A stretch of DNA of 64,000 nt from Baylisascaris procyonis (Eukaryota > Nematoda > Chromadorea > Rhabditida > Ascarididae), in assembly GCA_037389465.1 (NCBI GenBank), contig JAZARR010000008.1, forward strand, positions 2,667,501-2,731,500, given 5' to 3'. Of the stretch, positions 52,901 to 64,000 are shown in pieces; within the stretch, counting starts at the first letter, position 1, and every line of letters starts with the position of its first letter. The notes below the pieces were generated by a model, which worked only from the letters and a program-made list of their open reading frames with translations, had not been told where the DNA came from and did not search any database. Position numbers and translations under genes: made by a program.

Positions 52901-55620
52901 CTCATATATTGACATATATTGATAAACATATACGCACAAATGTAAACCCATAAAACGATGAAGCACATAAAAAGCATTTGTCAATATGCAAAGCAACAGG
53001 TAGACAGGATTTATAGGACGGGCATATCGATGGCATATGTTAGCTTATATGCGCACACAGACTTATTGACACACTCCTAATTGCTATAAAAGAACATAAG
53101 CCTAAGACAGAGGACCCTCTGGAAATAGATTAAATGGGTGCAGCTGTGTGTCAGCAACGGACAACCAATTCGGCGTTGCATAAACAGCTGAAGAAAACAA
53201 TGTGAAAGTAAAAGAAGGCGGGCATCATTGCGGGCGGAGCACAATGTCGATAATTGACCAATCGAAGCCACACTCGTGCAAATCACACATCCGTATTCGC
53301 CAAATTCTTGCATAACACTTATTTTTTAGACGAAAAAAAAGAGAGAAAACATCTGAAAAGCGTAATTACAGTAAAATCATTATAAAATTTCTTACAAATC
53401 TTGTCATACTTCTAATAAAAATGACAAAAATATTTTTGTTATTTTTACTAGGCGCTATTTCTCATTGTGATTTTTTATATTTTTTGCCGAAAAAATGTGA
53501 AAAATTCGAACAGAAAAAATTCACAATGAATAAAAAAAGAGTAATTTCTACGAGAGGATATTCTTACTGTCCCTAGAGTGTAATGCTTCTAGAATAACCA
53601 CTTTTTTCGCATTTTTTCTACAATTTTCCTTCCTACAACTGCATATTTTCTCTGTTCATTGGAGAATATTCATTTTTATATTACATTTACGCTTACTAAA
53701 GTTCATTCCAATTTTATAGTCGAAAGAAATAACCTCATTTTGCATTCCAACTTGAGAAAGCAAGCATATTATCGTTCAGAAAGTGGAAATTCGTTGCTTT
53801 TTTGAATGGTCCAGGTTCGCTAGCAAGTGGTTGGGCCATGATTTTCCTTACTGCTAATGTTGTAAAATCACGTTATCTTCAAACACTTCATTCTTAATCA
53901 TACCCTCTTTCATAATGTCACTCGCCAAATTCCTATGATGTGGAACATTGAACAAGTGGTTTCATTTGCTAGTTGTCTAGATGAATGCAGTTATTAACAG
54001 TCGGCTTTTAATGTGCAAAAAATTTCATTCAGGAATTGCCTGGGAAGCGGAAATAAATACGGTAATATTATAGGGTTAACTCTATATCAACTGCAAATTG
54101 AAATGGATTATCCAGCATGTTTTCATTTGTATGCTTCTCATTTTAGATTGGCACTATTGCAGTGTCATTTTCGAGCAGCATTGAATTAAGCACATTGATT
54201 GCTCTATATACGAACCAAATGCTATCGAGAGAGGGAATTAATGTCCGTCGGATATGTCACTCATCAGTGATTGGTCTACATATGCTATTCTGAACATTCT
54301 CAACAGCTCATTGCTTAACTAGCTAGTCTACAAACGGTTTTTAAAGATATTTAGGACGATTTTGCATTATAGTTTGTATAGTTATATTTGACTATAAATG
54401 GAAAGAAAATTATTAAACAAAGATTTTTCATGGTATAGTACTTTGAATAAAAATAGCATATAATTTCTACTATTGTGGTTATATTTGCGGTCATACGGCA
54501 ATCACACAAAACCAAATCAATTATCTACTTGCTACTAAAAGTAAAGTATCTAGTATTGTTATCACTATCATTTAAACATATCAATAAGTCTATTCTCCCA
54601 CCAATATTATCCGATAAAAGTGGAAAAATGTTCTTTTTCGATCGTGATCCTTAAAATTTTCTCGTTTGATTTTTTTTTTTAAATTCTATGAAGAAGAGTT
54701 AAAACTCATTAAAAATAAGAAAGGACCATTTTTAAAAATAATCGAACTAAGGAGAAAAATATTCACTTAAGAAAACATTTCGAGAAGTTGATGCTAGAGT
54801 AATTGAAATCCGATCAGATATTCGAATGATCTACAGGAATTTTCGAAATAAGTTTTTTTTTTTCATTTTCAAATTGGTTACCTAGGTCAACGCAAGTGAA
54901 AATTTCAGGATTTTTTTCCGAAAAAAAAGACAACGCAATGAATTTTCTTCTCTCAATCATTTATCTTTTAAAATATATTGTACCGTATTTGAGTTTTTTT
55001 TTCGGATGCTATTGATGTATTATTCATACAAACTGCTGTATCATCATCGTATATTTTTTACATTTCAGGTTATTTTCGTTGATGTTCATACATTTTAGGT
55101 TGAATGAGTAGATCATAAAAGTAAAATAGGCATTTCTGAAATATATATTATCTACGAGCCATTATCGCCAGCCATCGTATGCACTAGAATGTGTTATTCG
55201 GTTAGTAATGAATAATAGACTTGGAAAAGAAATGCAAATCGACAAATCACCGTAAAAATGCTCAATATTTTTTGTAATGTATTCTACAAAATATCACAAT
55301 TAATTGTCGATCGAATATTTTTTATATACATTAATAAAAATAATAAACGATAGATGAATTGCGCTGCAAAAAAAATTTTCTAAATGACTGAAAAATTGGA
55401 AACGAAAAAATTATTGAAATAAGAAAACGATGAGAAAAATGTGAGAACATCAGTAAAATAAATAAAACTAGGCTAGCATAAATAATAAATAAATAAAAAC
55501 TTAAGCGAATAGAATAAACACTCAACAAAATATTTTGGGTTTAAGCATTGATCCTTTCGTTATACTAAGCTGGATATGCACTTATAAAGTAACGGAGCCT
55601 ATTTTCCTATCTTTTCTCTC

Positions 55621-55648
55621 TCCCCCCCCCCACCCCCAGCCCCACCCA
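55621..55648 (-). other. C-tract cluster, G-quadruplex-capable on the minus strand
   Basis: Runs of about 10, 5, 4 and 3 C's are separated by one or two bases. The complementary strand meets the G3+N1-7 pattern. Confidence 0.55.
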
Positions 55649-57655
55649 TTTTTCTTCTCCTTTATGAAGATATAAAAACGACTACAATCCCATCGCCATC
55701 ACCCCTCCGCTCCTTCCATCTTTCGAAATTCATGTAAGTGAAAGAAGGTTAGTGGGAAAATTCGAGCTTTTCAAAAAGTGATTCGTTGGAAAACACAAAA
55801 TAGAAATTGAAAATATTGAAAATTTCAGAAATGTTGAAAAAATCGCTTCAAAACCTTTAATTTTTGAAAAATTCGAAGTCTCGCAGAAGCAAGTCCACTG
55901 AGTTGTTAAATTTGTTGAAAACTAATAAGCCGCGAAGTTTGTAAGAAATTACATGTCGTAAAATTCATCAAAAATTAGAAGACTTCTGACTCATATATGC
56001 AATGAATACAATGATAAAAATGTGGCGAGATATAGCTAGGCTTCCCTTTAATAGTATTCTTTTTAGGCCTGGATTGCACTCATGGTGATTCTAGTGTCTG
56101 CACAGTATCGCTACCCATTTGCCTACTATTCCTTGTTAACGCAAATCACCACGCTATCGAATGTGCTTTTTAGCATTAATTATGCACAGAAAAAAGTAGA
56201 TGCATTTAAATTCGAATGAACGCATTGAGATGCATACAGTAATATATCTATACGCAGTATTTCTTGACTTCTTTCATTGAATGAGGTTCGACGTATTATA
56301 TTTTAAATGATAATTGAAAGAAATCTTGCATTTATTGAAGTGAACGAGAAAACGCAGCAGGTTGGCTAAAGCAATATGCGCTTGTCGGCGAAATGATCCG
56401 TCCATATTGTAAGGAGCACTGACCGTCAAAGAAAATGTTATTGGTAAAAATCACTGTTAAATACTGCATCAATCAGCGTTGAATTACATGGGATATTTTA
56501 ACTACTTAATTGGGAGGATATAAATTTTTATTGAAATCCATCAAAATTCCCTCCTCTACCCCTCCCCTTCCCCCCTACCCAGACACAGTCGCTAATCTAT
56601 GCTCAAAATACACAATGTGTAAGTGAGCTCACCTTGAGCATTGTACCATTTATATCCTGTTTCAAATCGCTTAATGAATGCATATTTATTTACTTAATGA
56701 AAATACATTTATCCTGTTTCTTAGGAATGCCAAAGAATCCTTGCATATAAGAGGGTATTGATTTTGGAAGACGAGGATGAGGGAAACTTTTTTTTAGGAA
56801 ACTTTTTAAAGAATCTCTAGAATAAAAGATGTAACTCCTTAAATATTGATGCAACATTTTTTTCGGTAGCATTTATTCATAACGTTTCTAGTGGTCCCTT
56901 TCATAGTTGTTCATTGAGATGCCTCAGATTGTACAAACAATATGGATTTCCCGAATCTGAATTCACTATCAAAAGAATTCAACAGAATCTAACAAATCAT
57001 CCCATAGAATTGAAGTGAATATCATATAATATTGGATTAGTAAGGATTAGATTGAGTGCATAAGTCATGCCTGCGTGAAATGAAAAGTACATTTGCAAAT
57101 CATAAAAAATTATCTAACGATTTGTTAATCCGTTAGTCAATCAGTATCATCGCAAATTTTAGTTTTTATTGATATATAGATGTTGAAATCTTTGAAGGGG
57201 GCAACTTAATCGAGCATAACGAATAAACATATTTTGGTACATAATTTTTGCTTTGATAGTATTGATATGTTTTTGCATAAATAATGAGATTATATATATA
57301 TATGAGTGCCTCGAATTTTGACAGCAACAAAAAATATCGAATGCAATTCGTTGTCAAGCAAGCACAATGCAATTCAATTGCAAAAATGCGCCTTTTATGC
57401 GTAATACGCAACAAGTTTCCGCATGCAAAATAGTATGTACTGATTTGTTTTTCGATCCTACAGCCGTCATATTTCCATCTACATATCATCCGCTTTTCAT
57501 ACTCTCCCATTCCACTCTATTCACCTCTCTCTTTCGTAATATTCACCATTCCCACCTCCCTCTCTTCTCACGGGGAAATTCGCCACCTTCAAGCTTTTTG
57601 CTTCAGGATTCTTGGAAAGTTTTTAAATTTCAAAGTGACCAATCATTTGGCTATG

Positions 57656-57758
<103 letters not shown>

Positions 57759-60395
57759 TCTTCTATCAGAGTTTCATAAGAACTGAAAGTATCACTGTTG
57801 CTATAAAATGCTTTCATAGTTTGAATTTTTTTCTGGAACGTTTGCTCTTGGATAATTTGGTGACCACAATACCAGTGCTCTAAGAGCTGTCATACTATTC
57901 TTCCATTTCCCACCTCTCTACGTCAGCCTACAAAAAGAAATCCATTAGCATAGCCTACTCTCGTTACATTTGGTTCGATAAGCCTATGAATGCATTGGAC
58001 ACATTGAATGGCGGTACCACGCAATGAACGCAACGCTTTGCCTCTCTCTCTCTAAAAAAAAAAAAAAACAATTTTTCCGCTCAGGTGACATTTCGTAGCC
58101 GAAGCTATGAGCATAATGGAAACGATGAATATTGGCGATACTTATGAAAGACTTATTTAAATCAAAACCTCTTTTGTTGCTTTATGAATAATCCGCCGTT
58201 CATATGGGCCATAGTGCTGTTGAAGACGTTTTATCGAAAACACATTCATTGTAACTGTTGACTTTAAGTGTTCCGTGACCATCAAATAGTTCCTCGATAA
58301 ACCTGTTCCTGTTCGACTGTCGTTTTATTTACAACAAACATCTGTGATCGTTCATCTAAAAATTAATAAAAATATTTCAGCCAATATTGAAGAGAATATT
58401 TCTCCATAATTTTAATGTAAATTTTTCACCTTTAACGTCAACTTCTTTTCGAATAACATAAAATACGGCTATCTTTTAGGTAACAAAAATATTTGTCTGC
58501 AAAAACTACTTATTCTATTGTTAATGTATTAAATAATGCATCATAAACACGTATTTAAAATTGTATACATTTGTTTAGGTCGCTATTTGTTTCATTAGAC
58601 GGCACATAAATTGGCAGACAGGTGGACAGACAAACTGACAGACAGACAGACGAATAATTACACTGTGAATAGGAAGAATGAAAGAAAGACACCATGTGAA
58701 CTCACTTAGCAGCAAATGAATTCAACAAAAAGTCATCGCATTTGCATGGTAATTTGTTAGAGGATGAATGGCCCACAGGATGCGAAGTATACAGAAAGTT
58801 TTTATTACATGTTTCATAGCGTATGAGGGAACATAAAGGATATAAGGCAGGGGGAGGGGGGAGGGGTGAGGTTGGGGTAGAATATGGTAGAAGATGGAAC
58901 GCTGTTTATGGATAATTCGTGGAAGACATGCATTCCAAAAGATCCCGTTAGCCGGAACACCTCAAAAATATAATTAGTGATATCTTGCTGAAATCAGGGA
59001 AAATCCATATGAATGGAAACAGGAGAGAGAACGAAATGAGGTACAAGCGAAGTGATTATGGGAAGAGAAATGTTGGAAAATTATGAAAACAACCGCTAAA
59101 ATATTTCAAACTTCATTTTTTTTCTATTCCCTGAGCAATATTCCTCTGAAGAGGACTCTTTTTTATGTGGAATGCAGCGGTATTTATCGTTATTATATGT
59201 ATATGTACTTGTTAGTGTTACCAGCTGCGCTGCTTATAGAGGAGTTAATTGAATTTTGTGAGGGACATGAGATGCTGCATCCAGCATCACCCTCGTAACG
59301 TAATTGTTTGCACACATTTGCTGTATCCACTAGATGAAGCATTTTGTGCTCATGCAAGATATCCTTGCATTATAGCCTCCTTTTCGAACCTTTTTGCATA
59401 TGCATTTCTGAACGGAAAATCCTCTCCTCCAGAAATTTAACGATCTGTGAGATATCAGCAAGTAACACCAAACTCGAAACGTGCTGTATCGAATATGAAA
59501 GCGAATACCTCCTACGGTTCTCTCAAGTTGCTTAAGAAGAGTAATCCTAGAAATACGACGCAATGGATAAACCCACCTTAGAAAAAATTTCTGTTTCTAA
59601 TTGACGAAGGAAATAAGAAGAGACACTTAGAATCGATTAGGAAGTGGCAATGAGATCGGCATCGTTGAGCTCAATTTGAATACAATGCCGCAAATAACAC
59701 CCAAATAAGCAGGTGGTAGATTTACCAGTTTCCCGGAACTACCCAACAGCAACCGATCCCGTTAACCAATTAAAACATTGTCGAAGAGCTAACGCATTGA
59801 TATCGCCATCACAATCATATACTCTTTTCCCGCTAAACGCAATCTTCACTCAGGTAAAGTAGATAATTAACTAGCTCATAGCGATATAAATATCAGGTGA
59901 ATTTTAGAAAAGAGATGGAAAATATTTTCCTGCTTCAACATATAAAATTTAAAAGATAATACGTTCGCATATGATAAATACATATATTTGTAATGTTATT
60001 AGAAATCAATCGACTCTTATTCGTTTTTTCCTTCATTCTCCTTATTTATGCAAAAAAAAAGATTGCAGCACTACCTGCAATGAAAAATGAATGTATACAT
60101 TAGTAAAGGTAGTTGAAAGACGAAACTATGAGATAATAGATTTTATAATTCAACATTTTATGTTTTGTTATATTTTCTCATAAAAACAACAACAACATTT
60201 TAGAGCAATAAAAAAAAAAAAAACATTTCAGGCAAAAAATGGCATGCGGCAATGCTTGGAATATTTGTGCATCTTGAATGGCTATATTTTTGGGCATTTT
60301 GAGTGGATGCATAAATTTCCGTTATAGCTCTCTTCAACGAAATAAAATTCCTTCAACGACTCAAAATATAACCGTTAATTCTTTTGACCTCAGCG

Positions 60396-60434
60396 GAGGG
60401 GAAGGGTCAGGGATGGGGGTGGGGGAAGGGGGTT
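60396..60434 (+). other. Strong G-quadruplex-capable cluster
   Basis: Seven G runs of 3-5 bases within about 39 bp on the plus strand, separated by one to three bases, in AT-rich surroundings. A similar but weaker cluster is at about 58852-58877. Confidence 0.65.
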
Positions 60435-61704
60435 TTAACAAATGTTTGCTTATGTTTAGTGCGATTATACAAGAAACTCCCTTCCAAGATGCTCGAAATG
60501 TATTCACAATATGCCGGAAGTTACAACATTGAACTGTGAATGAGCACCAAAAGCCAAAACATAACACCCTCTCTCTTGCATCATAACCTTGCAAATATCA
60601 GCGCACTAAATGAGCCATTGTAAATCCATCAAATAGCGCTTTCTAATCTCGATAAAATAAGAAATGCATTTATTATTTACCATTATTTGTAAAAATATTA
60701 GGCTGTTCCAAAATAAGCAAATTTTGGAATTTTTTGATGATTTGGAATGGAAAATTTCTCATTGGAAATTTGCTCGGGTAAAATATATGAACGGAAAATA
60801 TGTGAACAGAAAACATCGGAAAAAAAGCACTATTGAAAAACCTATTTTGGAATTTTGCCAACTAAAACAATTGTTGTGAGGGGTTTTTTGGCTTTTAAAC
60901 ACGTAAATAATCAGAAGTGAATACCTCAAATGATAAATAAAGAATGAGAATAGTTTCAAGGTGAAACCCGTATTTGGCTTCTGATACCTTTATAGTTATA
61001 TCACTCGATGAAGTGTTAAAGCCATAGTATTATCATTTAAATACAACGTTATTAACTGAGCAAATGAGTGTTATATAATAAAAAATTTCAAAAAAGATTG
61101 CATTTCGAATTTATTTTTTGATGTGTGGATTTGAAGCGATGAGGTGAATTTCGTTCAGCGATGAAATCTCATTTGCAAAACAAATACCATCTAAAAGGAA
61201 ACCTTCTACTGCCATATTCTGCACTATTCCTTCAAATGAAAAATTTGCAAATTATAAAAATTCTCAAATAAAAAAAGATTATTTCATAAATATTTTATCT
61301 ATCGTTTATGATTTTTGACAAGAATTTCAATAAAGATTGAGGCAAACGTTCCTATTGATTACGATAGGAAAAATCTTCAAAAATCTTAACGACAGCTGCT
61401 GTATTTGCATAAATGACATCATATTTTCTCTATTAAACTGACAGCTGCTAACATCTCTTGAATGAAATATGTGCTAGATATAACGGAAGCAAGCTATATC
61501 ACATCTCAACGAACTTCATCAATTTTGGAAGTAACCTGTTATTATTACTGCAACCTCATTTTCCCCACAGAATCCTTTCTCAAAGGTCGCTGTTTTGATA
61601 TGATGGTGTGTAGATATGTGGCAGCAAGAGGGCAAACCGAGTTTGGAAAGGAATGAGCGCATCTCATGTTGTTACATAAGTCAACAATGAAACAACAAGT
61701 ATCG

Positions 61705-63705
61705 TCAAGATTTCGTCCTTCCGGGACTTCTTTCGTTTTTTTCACGGATACGCCTATCGAAGAATCGAGTCAGGTCACGAACAGGACGTTGCCTCTCGGC
61801 ATGCATTCCATCGATGGGATTCCAATCAAGACTCTCATCCGAGCTGCTTGATTTTTCTTGTCCCTCTTCCTCCCCAACTTGCTCGTCCAAATGCGGCATT
61901 GATGGATCGGCCGAACGCCCCCGATCCCTTCTCCGTCCATGTCGTTGACGACTCTTTGTTTTCACCTCCTAAAATCTGTTAAATTTTGATTTCGAACTTT
62001 TCGTTAACAAAAGAAACCAAGTTGAGGTAAATATGAGTAAAAATTCTAGAGATTTTAAGAATGCAGTTATGAACTTGATTTTACTCAACTATTTTATTAT
62101 TACTTCAAATATTTTCATGAACCTCAAGAAAAGACAAACGCCATATCATTCCCAACATCTTATTCTATCATATAGCTTTCGGAATCAAGCAATGTCTGTA
62201 CGAATTATAAATCCTTTTTCCTGATAGACGAAGATAAGTTGCTGTTGAAACGCTAAACAAATACACGGCAAAATGCGCTACAGCTAATCGTTTTGGGATA
62301 TTACAATTCGAATTACAAAGCGATCACCTACGTTCGCTACGGATGAGAAAATAAACAACCTTGAATAGAGTGGCTTCATTTAGTGGCGATCCATTTCAAT
62401 GAATCATGGAAAATGTGTAAGCATCTATCTCATAGTTTTTTAAAGACGGTTTTGGTCTTTAAAAGATAACTACAAGCACGAAGCACGCACAAATCTACTA
62501 AAAAAAATCTATCTTTGGTGAAATTCGACCAACTGAGCCGGTTCGACTCTTGACCAGCATCTTTCCACCGTTTGACATATGATGGGAGGCGAAAGCATTC
62601 ATCGAGGCGGACTTTATGTCTGAGACTTACTTTATGCCTAAAACGGAATTTACGCCTAAACCTTAAAATAAACGATTTCAGAAGCAAAGTGAATATAAAG
62701 CGATCATTAAATGAAATCACATTACCATTTCATCGGTTTGCATTTCACTTTCGATGAGATCGACATGTGGTGTCTGTGCAGTTTCACATTTATATTCGAC
62801 AATTTCAGTTTGTGCATCGCATTCTAAATAGTCAACGAGATGTGTTTGTAATTGTTGCTCTTTGGTTATGATGCCTTCCGTCTGCACGGCGCTTTCCTGA
62901 AATTATACATCCTCATAATCCTTATATATTACATCCTCGATCGTTCAACCGGGAGAATCCATCAAAAATGATAAGCAATTAACAAACTAAACAGCTTGGG
63001 AAGTCGTGCAATCTGAATGGTATTATCCGCCAAAGGTAACTACTTTACTCGATTTTCATTTCTCTTACTCTTCCAGAGAAAAAAACAACGAATCAACGTT
63101 CCCATCAATAAATCAAATGAAAACCAAAGCAAAGGTTATAGCTCATCTCAGCTATATTGCTTGTCATATCCAATAAAAACAATATTTCTGCCTCACAAAT
63201 AGAACAAAATTAGCAGATTTCTGTTCGAAGATGAGACTTATAAAGATCCCCATCCTACAAAGGTTCTTATAAGGGATAAATGGAAGCTAGTGGTACCAGT
63301 GATCAATACTGTTTACATCCATACATTCCTCGATCAGAAGTATCACAACTGTTATAAAACTGAAGCTGAAATGTTGAATGCATTCATGATTTTAGAATGT
63401 AGTTTTTGGGATTATGGGAAGAATCAGCGGATTTCGGAAACTTGGAAGGTTCTGTGAACATAGAGATGGCATAAAGCGAAAGAATCGATTAGATATACCG
63501 AAGAAGGCTCGCAGAATGTCATCGTTTCAGTGTCGCTCATTTCGACGCTTGTCGTTTGTGTCTGTTCGCTTATCGTCTCCCATTCGTCACACTGTACCGC
63601 ACAGTTGAGGCAGTCGGCGAATCGGATCTCAGTGCAAATACCCGAATCATGCATCTCAGCCGAATCGGTTTGTCCGATTTTTTCACATCTATAATCATCA
63701 GAATT
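61705..63705 (-). CDS. 3' part of a gene for a 12-residue Q-T repeat protein, runs off the window
   Basis: Three minus-strand exons: 63705-63499, 62896-62726, 61968-61705, all phase 0, give the last 213 residues and a TGA at 61705-61707. The 5' part lies beyond 64000. The first two exons (126 aa) hold a 12-residue periodicity anchored on Q-T: Q at local residues 12, 50, 74, 86, 98, 110 and 122, with degenerate units at 24 (CTE), 38 (QCD) and 62 (MT). Units such as QTEIVEYKCETA, QTHLVDYLECDA and QTPHVDLIESEM suggest QT(D/E)xVxxxxCxx. The last exon (87 aa) is basic (KTKSRQRHGRRRDRGR), then acidic/serine-rich (GEEEGQEKSSSSDESLDW), then charged again (RDLTRFFDRRIREKNER). No family is recognised. 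Closely spaced QT(D/E) motifs recall dynein light chain LC8-binding arrays; that function is inference. The acceptor of the first exon (AAAAG at 63706-63710) is tentative. Confidence 0.75.
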
Positions 63706-63710
63706 CTTTT

Positions 63711-64000
63711 AAGTCGCAAAAATTATTTAAATTACTGACTCGTAGAATCAATCTCGCCTTATATTTCTTTTACTACCTGGACTTATGTTTAGCAACGGTA
63801 ACTAACGCAGATTGAAGGAAATTTAACAAAGGAGGTATTGGTGAATGATTGCACACCCCTTCCGAAGAGCGGTTTTCTTTATTCTTGTGCGAATAATGTT
63901 GAAGTAGATGTTCAGTTCGGTCATATTATTTGTTATAAAATCATAAATTGCTTCAATCATCCTACGTCATAAATCATAAATCCTACGTCTCCGTAGAAAC
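63711..64000. other. Probable intron of the Q-T repeat gene
   Basis: No additional exon was recognised on the minus strand upstream of 63705. A short direct repeat (CCTACGTC) occurs near the right edge. The upstream coding part must lie outside the window. Confidence 0.4.

Noticed and set aside
62521..62550. B-box-like GGTTCGACTC considered as part of a tRNA
   Set aside because: No matching A box, acceptor stem or anticodon arm at tRNA spacing.

Overview
This is a eukaryotic window, AT-rich (roughly two thirds A+T by eye), with multi-exon GT-AG genes, large introns and several genes whose first ATG lies 1-30 nt after an intron-like AG acceptor, as expected for spliced-leader trans-splicing. 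Together with the protein content (a short HCF-1 of about 1,100 residues, WDR82, and a small secreted protein of a kind common in parasitic nematodes), this points to a nematode. A spirurid/filarial (clade III) species is my best guess but is not proven. I saw no prokaryotic insert, CRISPR array, rRNA or intact tRNA.

Layout. 1-4515: no gene recognised. 4516-9961 (minus): a complete WDR82 gene, 8 exons, 308 aa. 9991-11679: a 1.7 kb divergent intergenic region. 11681-17293 (plus): an unrecognised 8-exon gene of 516 aa with an acidic tract and a C-terminal coiled coil. 17294-21812: gene-free, with AT microsatellites and a hairpin built on a repeat array. 21816-35158 (plus): a complete 19-exon hcf-1 gene, 1,100 aa, with an intronic 48-bp minisatellite. 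35159-40377: intergenic, with a dead non-LTR (RTE-like) retrotransposon 3' end, its simple-repeat tail, an unexplained duplicated segment and a tRNA-like relic. 40378-45228 (minus): a 3-exon gene for a 163-aa small secreted or surface protein. 45237-61704: 16.5 kb without a recognisable gene but with G-tract islands, a second tRNA-like relic and a hairpin. 61705-63705 (minus): the 3' part of a gene running off the right edge, whose product carries a 12-residue Q-T repeat.

How the genes relate. WDR82 and HCF-1 both belong to the H3K4 methylation machinery (Set1/COMPASS and its chromatin partners) and lie about 12 kb apart, separated only by the unrecognised, nuclear-looking 516-aa gene, which is divergent from wdr-82. 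The most novel element is the 12-residue Q-T repeat protein at the right edge, which looks like a multivalent docking array, possibly for dynein light chain LC8.

Exon boundaries were placed by eye from reading frame, splice signals and remembered family alignments. They close in frame for all four complete genes, but some 3' splice sites (flagged) use AAG and are less certain.
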